From JAFDZV01 sp966128725 (lineage in GTDB: Bacteria; Bacteroidota; Ignavibacteria; OLB7): DNA of 64,000 nt. The DNA lies in the NCBI GenBank assembly GCA_966128725.1, contig CBHYLN010000002.1, forward strand, positions 41,729-105,728, read 5' to 3'. Under the pieces are notes generated by a model. The model was given only the letters and a program-made list of their open reading frames with translations. It ran no database searches and was not told the origin of the DNA. Positions 18,832 through 25,765 of this stretch are shown piece after piece. A program made the translations under genes and the position numbers. Position 1 is the stretch's first letter, and each line of letters begins with the position of its first letter.

Positions 18832-20003
18832 TGTGTACCAAAATGAACGAACAACAGAAGCGGGAGACAGGAATGATGATTGCATCCAGAAAGTGGTTCG
18901 GGTATGACGGGCGTACCTGCTGGCGCTGGTGCTGCACGGCCATGTGCCTGGCGATGACGGTCTTTACGGTAGTTGGTTGCGGCGGTGGTGATGCTCCGAA
19001 GTCGGGATCGGCCGACTCGGCGACCGCCACGCCCGCCGCCGATGGTGACCACCATCATGCCAACGCAGCGGAGGAAGCCGCCGTGCATACACATTCCACG
19101 GATATGACGGTGACCTCCGAGCCAGCCACAATCGCGCCGGGCGTGCCGACCACGATGACAATCAATATCGTGGAGAAGAATGGCGGTGCTCCCGTACAGG
19201 CGTTTGATACGGTGCACGAGAAGTTGCTGCATATGATTGTGGTGTCGGCGGACATGACATGGTTCAACCATGTGCATCCGGTGTATGCCGGCAATGGCCG
19301 ATTCAGCATCCAGATTGCGCTGCCGAAGGCTGGCGAGTACTACATGTACGCGGATTACACACCGGCTGGCAAGGAGCACGAAATCGCACAGCACAACTTT
19401 ACGGTTACCGGAAGCGCTGGCTCCGCACCCAAGGAGGCCGTGGTGGATTCGCTTGGCGGACAGCCGTGGATAGTGAAGAGTGTTGGCTCGGCCCCGGAAG
19501 GGCACCCCGAACAGGCCACCGCCGCAACGTATCAGGTTGCGTTGATGCCCATGCCCGGCCACCTCGTGGCAGGCCAGGATGCCATGCTGCATTTTCAGGT
19601 GCGTGATGCGGCGGGCAAGCCGCTTGGTGATCTTGAACCGTACCTTGGCGCAATGGGCCATGCGGTGATTCTCTCGACCGACGGCAAGGTGTATCTGCAT
19701 ACACATCCGATGGAGGACGGGATGGATCACGGTACCATGAAACATGGCGGTGGCGAACACGGGGCAATGAGCAAGGCTCCTCCCGTTGGCGGCGCCAATG
19801 CGGGGACAATGGGCCGGGGCTTCGCGGCCGGGGCCGAGCAGGACAATGCCCCAGCGGCAAAGAAACCTGCCGCCAAAGGCGCGGATGTTGTCTTCCACAC
19901 GAATTTCCCACTGCCAGGGCGTTATCGTGTGTGGGGCCAGTTCCAACACCGCGGCAAGATTATTACCGTGACGTATCTGTTGGAAGTTGCGCCGGCGGCA
20001 TAA
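18828..20003 (+). CDS. His/Met-rich lipoprotein, candidate periplasmic metal binder
   Basis: The 391-residue lipoprotein (or about 376 residues if the ATG at 18873 is used) has a lipobox ending VVGC followed by GGGD. The mature part opens with DGDHHHANAAEE and has an Ig-like domain with LLHMIVVSADMTWFNHVHP, a pattern seen in secreted proteins near copper systems. A second domain contains YLGAMGHAVILS and HTHPMEDGMDHGTMKHGGGEHGAM, dense in His and Met. Such residues suit Cu(I)/Cu(II) or Ag. It is last in the efflux operon, overlaps the CopZ-like gene by ATGA, and is followed by a strong terminator. A copper sponge or chaperone role is inferred. Confidence 0.75.
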   Translation: MMCTKMNEQQKRETGMMIASRKWFGYDGRTCWRWCCTAMCLAMTVFTVVGCGGGDAPKSGSADSATATPAADGDHHHANAAEEAAVHTHSTDMTVTSEPATIAPGVPTTMTINIVEKNGGAPVQAFDTVHEKLLHMIVVSADMTWFNHVHPVYAGNGRFSIQIALPKAGEYYMYADYTPAGKEHEIAQHNFTVTGSAGSAPKEAVVDSLGGQPWIVKSVGSAPEGHPEQATAATYQVALMPMPGHLVAGQDAMLHFQVRDAAGKPLGDLEPYLGAMGHAVILSTDGKVYLHTHPMEDGMDHGTMKHGGGEHGAMSKAPPVGGANAGTMGRGFAAGAEQDNAPAAKKPAAKGADVVFHTNFPLPGRYRVWGQFQHRGKIITVTYLLEVAPAA

Positions 20004-20045
20004 CAGGCCACGGGCAGCTTCGGGTTTACGGGCGACAGTACAATG

Positions 20046-20091
20046 CGGGCATGGTGGTAAGCCTTCGGGTTTGCCGCCGTGCCCGTTTTTT
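20046..20091 (+). terminator. Intrinsic terminator of the metal efflux operon
   Basis: An 18 bp stem (20046-20063 with 20068-20085, four G-U pairs) closes on a TTCG tetraloop and is followed by six T. It is the clearest intrinsic terminator in the window, 43 bases after the lipoprotein stop. Confidence 0.95.
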
Positions 20092-20302
20092 GTTGTGGGG
20101 TAAGGCCTGTCTGGGCATTGGGCGAGTGGCGAATAGTATATCGAGATGCGATTCCGGGCCAAAATCGTTGGTGGGCCGGGCGTGAAAACGTCGCGAATAG
20201 TTGTATATTTAAGTACAAATTATGAGTTCAATTGTATAAGATCGGGTCGTTGCCACTGCGGCTTCGCAACCACCCAGTCAGCGCCCAGACCCCGGTGCTC
20301 GA

Positions 20303-20572
20303 TTGAATCTCCACAAGTCAACCGGATTCATTCAATTCATTTCCGATACCGGTATGAAGGTGGTCATTGCTATCTACGACCGATTGGGTCGCCGTGTGAA
20401 AACGCTCGCCGAAGGCGAACGCAAACCCGGCAAACACCACATGGAGTGGGACGGCACCGCCGACGACGGCCGCCGAGTTCTGCCAGGAAGTTATTTCTTT
20501 CGAGTCGACATCCTTGGTGTTGGCCCCATCGCACATTTCAAGATCGAACTCGAGCCCGAACATGCACCCTAA
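20303..20572 (+). CDS. Orphan FlgD/T9SS-tail-like domain, possibly a remnant
   Basis: The frame encodes about 89 residues from a TTG, almost entirely one FlgD Ig-like domain of the kind that ends T9SS cargo: VVIAIYDRLGRRVKTLAEGE, then WDGTADDGRRVLPGSYFFRV. No signal peptide and no cargo region precede it. The same frame is open back to 20240; just before that, an ATG at 20222 gives MSSIV and a TAA. This may be a decayed 3' end of a cargo gene, or a small free-standing domain. The upstream 50 bases are AT-rich (TTGTATATTTAAGTACAA, a 5 bp palindrome), like a promoter. Confidence 0.45.
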   Translation: MNLHKSTGFIQFISDTGMKVVIAIYDRLGRRVKTLAEGERKPGKHHMEWDGTADDGRRVLPGSYFFRVDILGVGPIAHFKIELEPEHAP

Positions 20573-20680
20573 CCATGATCATACACGCCCGCCGCCGCGC
20601 AACCGGCGGCGGGCGCCGTTACCAGTCTGTTGGATTACATTCGCGTCAGCAGGCTGTTGCTCAACAGCCCGATACAGGCT

Positions 20681-21328
20681 TCACCGTACCTGCGCCCTGA
20701 TATACCAGTAAGCTTCGATCACGCTCGCGAACTGCGCGCCGGGGTATTCCACGCGACCATAGTTGCCGACGTTCTCCGGCGAGGGCCATGGGTCGCGTAC
20801 CACAACCGAGGCAATTACCGGCCCGGACCGTGTTTGCAGGAAGCTTGCGGCGGTAATCACCACTGCGTGACCACTGCCCGGCCCGGAGCGATATCCTGCA
20901 AGAACAGGATGCCCCTGGCTGAGCTCACGCAACAATACTGATGGCGTTGGCGCACCCCAGTTCATCGAGGATGCCACAACGTACGGGTTGCCGGCATTGT
21001 CCACATTCCAGTTGTTCAGATTGGCGGTGATCGCCGGGAAGCTCCCGGCCCAGTTCGGCAGGCGGCCATATGGATCCGAGCCATAGGTGCGCGCCACGAT
21101 CTGCTCCTGAGATATGTCGACGCCATAGTAGTTCAGCACCATCTGGATGGATGCCGCCCAGCACCAGTTGGAGTTGCGCTGCGAGGCGGCGTAGAAGTTC
21201 ATTTTCGACGACTGGATACCAACGTACTGTGCCTGGGGCTGGTACGAGTAGTACTGTGCCTGCGCCGCCGGCGAAGCAATGCCGGCCAGTGCAAGGAGAA
21301 TCCAGATCAGATATCGCTTCGGGCTCAT
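20681..21328 (-). CDS. Secreted papain-like cysteine peptidase (C39/AvrRpt2-like)
   Basis: The 215-residue exported protein has a signal peptide (LIWILLALAGIASPAAQAQ). The catalytic signature is SNWCWAASIQMVLNYYG, where the Cys follows NW and is flanked by W, as in AvrRpt2-type and C39-like papain-fold proteases. The His is in GPGSGHAVVITA and the third polar residue probably in VVVRDPWP. ATG 21328 precedes the signal peptide; the longer frame adds an unsupported 33-residue Arg/Pro-rich stretch. Target proteins are unknown; a role in processing or defence at the envelope is possible. It stands alone. Confidence 0.8.
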   Translation of the reverse strand: MSPKRYLIWILLALAGIASPAAQAQYYSYQPQAQYVGIQSSKMNFYAASQRNSNWCWAASIQMVLNYYGVDISQEQIVARTYGSDPYGRLPNWAGSFPAITANLNNWNVDNAGNPYVVASSMNWGAPTPSVLLRELSQGHPVLAGYRSGPGSGHAVVITAASFLQTRSGPVIASVVVRDPWPSPENVGNYGRVEYPGAQFASVIEAYWYIRAQVR

Positions 21329-21571
21329 CACGTTCGTTCGGGAATTATGTGCGGGCGCATCCAAGGCCGATGCATGCGGTCGTGGCGTCGGGCTGCCACG
21401 GGGCCTGCCGGAATGACGCAACGCCATTGTCTGCGTGACAATTACGACGGTGCCGTTACCCTACCCCCCGGGCATCGCAGGCAACTTTGGTAATTGGCGC
21501 CATCAAACGCAAGGCATCGTATGGTATGACGTGATATCGATTGCCCGGTTCCCGAACGACGGTGGTTGGCC

Positions 21572-22459
21572 TCAGATGTTGGGATGCTGGTCGCCGATGA
21601 AGGCGGTGATGGCGGAAAAATCTTGGTCACCCAATCCCGCGCGCTTTGCCATCGAGTACAGCTCTTTGACGGCCCCACCAATCGGGAGCGCGGCGCCGTA
21701 CTCGAACGCGGCTTCGGACGCCATGTGGAGATCCTTGTGCATCCATCGCAGGGGGAAATCCGTTGCATAGTCACCTGTTGTGATCTTCGCAACCTTCGCG
21801 CCAATAAACGGCGCCACAAGCGGACCGTTGATCAGCGTTTGCAGGAGTTGTTCGGTGGAAAGGCCCATCGATTCACCGAAGGCAAGGGCTTCGGCGAACG
21901 CCGCCATCGAAGCGGCAAGCAGCAGGTTCAGCACCAGCTTCATGGCATTTCCCCTGCCGTGCTCGCCGGCATGTGTAATCCGAGTTCCCATGCACTCCAG
22001 CAGCGGGCGGCAGGCTTCGACGTCGGCCTCGGCGCCCCCAACAAGAAATGTCAGTTCCCCTCGCATTGCCGGTTGGCGTGTGCCGGCGACAGGAGCTTCC
22101 AGATATCGAACGCCGTGTGCGGCCGCCTGCCGGGCCATCTGGATGGCAAATGTCGGGTTGCATGTGCTGCAATCAACCCATAACGCTCCCGGCTGCATGG
22201 CGGGCAGGAAGCCGTTCGGGCCAAGCGCCATCTGGTGCACGGCGCCTGGATCGGCCAACATCGTGAACACGATATCCACGCCCGTTGCCGCATCCGCGGG
22301 CGATTGGGCGACTCCTGATGCGCTGATTGCGCCGTCGCGCACCAACGCCTCGGCCTTTGCACGATCGCGATTGAATACCGAAAGCGTGTGTCCCTTCCGT
22401 GCCAGATTGGCGGCCATGTTGCCGCCCATGATCCCCAGTCCGATAAAGCCCAGTTTCAT
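21572..22459 (-). CDS. NAD(P)-dependent beta-hydroxyacid dehydrogenase (HIBADH/GLYR family)
   Basis: This 295-residue cytoplasmic oxidoreductase has the N-terminal Rossmann motif GFIGLGIMGGNMAANLARKG, the substrate loop equivalent APVAGTRQPAMRGELTFLVGG, and the catalytic Lys in HGRGNAMKLVLN. The residues NRDRAK after the second strand suggest NADP. Candidates are 3-hydroxyisobutyrate dehydrogenase, glyoxylate/succinic semialdehyde reductase or tartronate semialdehyde reductase. The LTFLVGG segment and absence of a valine operon favour the glyoxylate/succinic semialdehyde reductase group, but this is a guess. The neighbouring Crp/Fnr gene is on the same strand, 134 bases upstream. Confidence 0.88.
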   Translation of the reverse strand: MKLGFIGLGIMGGNMAANLARKGHTLSVFNRDRAKAEALVRDGAISASGVAQSPADAATGVDIVFTMLADPGAVHQMALGPNGFLPAMQPGALWVDCSTCNPTFAIQMARQAAAHGVRYLEAPVAGTRQPAMRGELTFLVGGAEADVEACRPLLECMGTRITHAGEHGRGNAMKLVLNLLLAASMAAFAEALAFGESMGLSTEQLLQTLINGPLVAPFIGAKVAKITTGDYATDFPLRWMHKDLHMASEAAFEYGAALPIGGAVKELYSMAKRAGLGDQDFSAITAFIGDQHPNI

Positions 22460-22593
22460 GCTGTTCGATTGTTCGGTGTACGAAGCATCGCCGGCGTGGC
22501 GATATAAGCGGGGAAGTTAGGCGGTGTGGCGGCTGGCTGCCTTATCAAATGCTAGGAAGTGAAATGCGGCGATGCGCATGCGCACAGCCGCAT

Positions 22594-23220
22594 TCATGCA
22601 GCGTCCGGTGGATTGATCGGTGTGGCGGCTGTGGCAATCCCACGGCGGACGCGCGACAGCGAGACATCGGTGATGCCCAGGTACGACGCAATATGGTACA
22701 GCGGAATCCGTGCATGCAGATCCGGGAAGTTGGCCACGAAATCGTTATACCGCTCGGTTGCGTCCTGATGCAGCAGGCTGCGCGTGCGAAGCTCCTTGCC
22801 GAGCAACAACCACTCGGCCAACAGGCGCCCCAGGCGGTCGAACGCTGGATGGCGATCGAACAACGCCACGAATTCACCGTAGGGCGCCTTCAGTATCAAG
22901 GTCGGTTCCAGCGCCTGCACGCCGTACATCAGCGGGCGGTTAAGCCGATAAGCGGCCAGCGAGCCGGCAAACGTGTGTTCGGCCACGAATGCCTTGTTCC
23001 ACTCGGCCCCGTTGGCGCCTACATAGTAGAAGCGCAGCAGGCCGTGGCACACGAAGTAGATATAGTGGGTGGTTGCGCCCGGCAGTACGACATGTTCGCG
23101 GGCAGCATATCGGTGCTCGGTGAAGATCGCGGCAAGGTGCGGCCATTGCTCGCCGGGCATTTGGGTCCATTGCTCAACGGCGTTCCGGAGGAGGTGATAT
23201 GGGGCCATTGCGTTGTGCAT
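22594..23220 (-). CDS. Crp/Fnr-family transcriptional regulator
   Basis: This 208-residue DNA-binding regulator has an N-terminal cNMP-binding-like beta roll (about residues 25-130, with VLPGATTHYIYFVCHGLLRFYY) and a C-terminal helix-turn-helix (IPLYHIASYLGITDVSLSRVRR) whose recognition helix follows the family pattern. The strict cAMP-contact RxS motif is not evident and no Fnr-type N-terminal cysteine cluster is present, so its effector is unknown. Such Bacteroidota-type regulators often control nearby genes; the hydroxyacid dehydrogenase gene is immediately downstream. Confidence 0.9.
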   Translation of the reverse strand: MHNAMAPYHLLRNAVEQWTQMPGEQWPHLAAIFTEHRYAAREHVVLPGATTHYIYFVCHGLLRFYYVGANGAEWNKAFVAEHTFAGSLAAYRLNRPLMYGVQALEPTLILKAPYGEFVALFDRHPAFDRLGRLLAEWLLLGKELRTRSLLHQDATERYNDFVANFPDLHARIPLYHIASYLGITDVSLSRVRRGIATAATPINPPDAA

Positions 23221-23322
23221 GCCACTGCATTTCAGGCAGTTGAGCCGGGAATAGTACCCCGGGGACAGAGCATCCGAGATGATGTGCTGTGCCCGGGGCG
23301 TCTGAGAGGGCTGGTCTGTTGC

Positions 23323-23892
23323 TCAGTCCGCCAGCAGCGTTCGAACGCGCATCAGGGCAAACCCGAGCAGATTCTCACCCAGCCATTGCCGTGGTTCGGT
23401 TGCGGCCGGGTCGTCCTGAGCCAATCCTATTCCCCAGATCCGATCCACGGGACTGGCCTCAACCAGAATTGCCGTGCCGGTGGAACAGAGAAATCGTCGC
23501 AGAGGCTCATTCTGGTCAAATTTCGCCGCATTACCGCGTACAACCAGGGAGAATCGTTCGGCACCCCATTGCTCCTCGCGGAATCCGCGAACCTGCCGTC
23601 CCAGGCTTTTGGCTTCGCCTGGCGTGGCCGCCTGCATGATCTTCTCGCGCGTGTCGCGATCGTTGAACATACGCGCCTTCTCGGCCATCATGAAGTGTTC
23701 CGCCGAACGATATCGAGTGCCATCCACCGTAAACTCGGCTGGCCACCACTGCGAAAGGCAGCCTTTGCCGATACTGCCGTCCGGTTGTGGGGCGTGGCCC
23801 CAAAAAAGACAGTAGTTTGGCCGTAGTCCGCTCTCTATTGCGCTAACAAGTGCCGGTACATCCTGTATCGCATCATACTCACTCAACGTCAT
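23323..23892 (-). CDS. NADAR-family protein (YbiA-like, DUF1768)
   Basis: The 189-residue cytoplasmic protein carries the NADAR fold signatures: CLSQWWPAEFTVDGTRYRSAEH, QVRGFREEQW, and DRIWGIGLAQDDP near the end. Family members act on ADP-ribose-linked substrates: some remove ADP-ribose from guanosine in DNA and YbiA-type ones hydrolyse riboflavin-pathway intermediates. The E. coli-type residues for each cannot be separated by eye. The start ATG 23892 has GGAG upstream. No DarT-like toxin gene is adjacent, so it is not obviously part of a toxin-antitoxin pair. Confidence 0.88.
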   Translation of the reverse strand: MTLSEYDAIQDVPALVSAIESGLRPNYCLFWGHAPQPDGSIGKGCLSQWWPAEFTVDGTRYRSAEHFMMAEKARMFNDRDTREKIMQAATPGEAKSLGRQVRGFREEQWGAERFSLVVRGNAAKFDQNEPLRRFLCSTGTAILVEASPVDRIWGIGLAQDDPAATEPRQWLGENLLGFALMRVRTLLAD

Positions 23893-24336
23893 ATCTCCGT
23901 TTTTCGCGCAAAAAGCGTGTTAGCCGATTCGCTGAACGATTCATGCATCGTAAGCGATGGAGGGTAAACATACGATGCCGCCGTGGTTGCGCACAGTCCG
24001 TTTCGCAGTCTGCCTGCCCAAATGCGTCGGTGCAGGTGCCTTTCCGGGCCAAATTTCGGTATTGAAGGAGTCTAATTGTTCGGGGCGGTGGGTCGTGCTG
24101 CGACATTTCGCGCGAACGTTGGTCTTATCTCTCGGTGTGCAAATCGTACTCGCCGCACACACCCCATGCGGCGATACGGGTTCCATACTGAGAGGAAACC
24201 TGATATCTTCTGTTGCCGAGTTGGTACGGCATCAGTAGCTCTACAGGAAGGGGGGAGTTTCGTGCAGACATTTCCTTATGGTCGGTAAGCGGCGGCAGCC
24301 GCATTCTGTGGCCATTTTCGTTCACACGTGTCAGCG
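23893..24336. other. 444-base divergent intergenic region
   Basis: It separates the NADAR gene (-) from the sigma factor gene (+), so it should hold both promoters. Near the NADAR side is a small palindrome TTTTTCGCGCAAAAA; a TATCTTCTG element lies near 24206. No gene is supported. Confidence 0.55.
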
Positions 24337-25011
24337 ATGCGAAAAGCGGAACACTATACTCCAGATGCTGCCTCGGCTGCGCGGGATTCGCGTGATGAGG
24401 CTTTGTTCGCACGGTTTGTAGCCGGCGACGAGCGAGCATTCAAGGAGTTATACTCTCATTACGAGCGTCCGCTGATCCTTTACTGCCGTCACATGCTCTC
24501 CACGGAACAGGAGAGCCAGGATGTATTCCAGGAAGTTTGGCTTCGTGTGATACGCATCCGGACACGCGGCGAACGAGTGGAGAGATTCCGCGCGATGCTC
24601 TTTACAATCGCTCGCAATGCGGCGATCAATCATCTTCGAAATCGTCAACACGCTCAGTACCCTGTCTCACTAAGCCAGGTGAACATCGAGAGCAACCCCG
24701 CTCTCGCGACGAGCGAAAACTTCGACGAGATGGAAGATCTGGTTAATCGGGCGTTGAAGCGGCTTCCCGACTCTCAGCGTGAAGCGTTTGTGCTCCATTC
24801 GATGCTGGGATATACGTTCCAGGAGATTGCCGATATGCAGGGCGTGACGATGACCGGGGCGAAAACCCGCGCATTCCGAGCTCGCTGCTACCTGCGCACC
24901 CTATTGTCGAACTGGCTCGGGTTGGCCGAGGATGCCGATGACAATGTCACCGCGTCCAAGCCATCCGAACAATCACCCCAATTTGAGTCAGAAGATCATG
25001 AAAACGGCTGA
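24337..25011 (+). CDS. ECF sigma factor (RNA polymerase sigma-70 family)
   Basis: The product has 224 residues from ATG 24337; GTG 24328 would add three. Region 2 is visible as FKELYSHYERPLILYCRHML followed by QDVFQEVWLRVIR, with the -10-recognition helix FRAMLFTIARNAAINHLRNR. Region 4 is ALKRLPDSQREAFVLHSMLGYTFQEIADMQGVTMTGAKTRAFRAR, with the -35-reading helix-turn-helix. No region 3 is present, which defines the ECF group. It overlaps the next gene by 14 bases, the usual arrangement of an ECF sigma with its membrane anti-sigma. It probably responds to an envelope signal. Confidence 0.93.
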   Translation: MRKAEHYTPDAASAARDSRDEALFARFVAGDERAFKELYSHYERPLILYCRHMLSTEQESQDVFQEVWLRVIRIRTRGERVERFRAMLFTIARNAAINHLRNRQHAQYPVSLSQVNIESNPALATSENFDEMEDLVNRALKRLPDSQREAFVLHSMLGYTFQEIADMQGVTMTGAKTRAFRARCYLRTLLSNWLGLAEDADDNVTASKPSEQSPQFESEDHENG

Positions 25012-25765
25012 CCTCATATCGTCCTTTCTGAACAATGAGATGACTCTGGAACAGGAGCGCCAGTTCCTGCTCTCGGTGGCCGCAAGCGATTCGCTTCGGT
25101 TATCGTTGAAATCTCAGTTCATGCTCGATCGGATTGTCTCCGATCAGGTGCTTCACGCACATGTGCCGGAGCCGCTCCGCGCATCAATCTTTGCGCAGGC
25201 GGCTGCTGTGTCGGTGCCTGCGCATTCCATCTCCAGCAGTATTCCGTCGGAACCCGCGGCCGAATCGCGCATTGCGCGGTTGTTTGGTCGTGCCGCGATG
25301 ATGGCGGTTCTTGTTGTTGGTGGGTACGCCGCGGGATATTTCTCGCAAGCCTCGCCCGAAGCCAGCGGTATGCCGGCGGCAAATGCACCGGCAGTGACCA
25401 CCCCCGCGCAATCGTTGCCGGCGGTGGCCCCACAGGTCGATCCGGCAACGTCGGCAGCGCCTGATGCCGAGCCTGTGCAAGCCAAGGCGGCACAGGCGGT
25501 CGAACCGGGTCATCGCGTCGCCAATCGCACCGCGACGGTGTCGCGGCCGGAGCATCGTGTGGATGCCGCGCCTGCGGCCGGTGTGCAGGCCAATACCGAG
25601 CCTGCAACCAATGCAACGGGCACCACGGTTAACGCCGACGGCAGTAATGGCGCCGAGCACAGCCCGCAGGGGAGTGCCCGGTTCCAGCAAACAATTACGA
25701 AGCCTTCCAAGTCGCCTGATCAGGGCTCCGTTACACAACAGCCAAGGAGCCCCCAGACTCCATGA
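24998..25765 (+). CDS. Candidate membrane anti-sigma factor
   Basis: The 255-residue protein begins with a short helical cytoplasmic domain (about 1-95, LISSFLNNEMTLEQERQFLLSV) that looks like an anti-sigma N-terminus, followed by a single TM helix at about 98-115 (AAMMAVLVVGGYAAGYF). The last 140 residues are Ala/Pro/Thr-rich periplasmic sequence without predicted fold. It has no zinc-binding HxxxCxxC motif of ZAS-type anti-sigmas. The assignment rests mainly on the 14-base overlap with the ECF sigma gene and on topology. Its stop overlaps the start of the OmpA-family gene (ATGA). Confidence 0.6.
   Translation: MKTADLISSFLNNEMTLEQERQFLLSVAASDSLRLSLKSQFMLDRIVSDQVLHAHVPEPLRASIFAQAAAVSVPAHSISSSIPSEPAAESRIARLFGRAAMMAVLVVGGYAAGYFSQASPEASGMPAANAPAVTTPAQSLPAVAPQVDPATSAAPDAEPVQAKAAQAVEPGHRVANRTATVSRPEHRVDAAPAAGVQANTEPATNATGTTVNADGSNGAEHSPQGSARFQQTITKPSKSPDQGSVTQQPRSPQTP

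Noticed and set aside
18630..20162. 510-residue minus-strand frame opposite the CopZ-like and lipoprotein genes
   Set aside because: The plus strand holds ATGA-coupled genes with recognised motifs and a terminator; the antisense frame has none.
24328..24336. Upstream GTG start for the ECF sigma factor
   Set aside because: No binding site favours it; the ATG at 24337 is as good and more usual. The difference is three residues.
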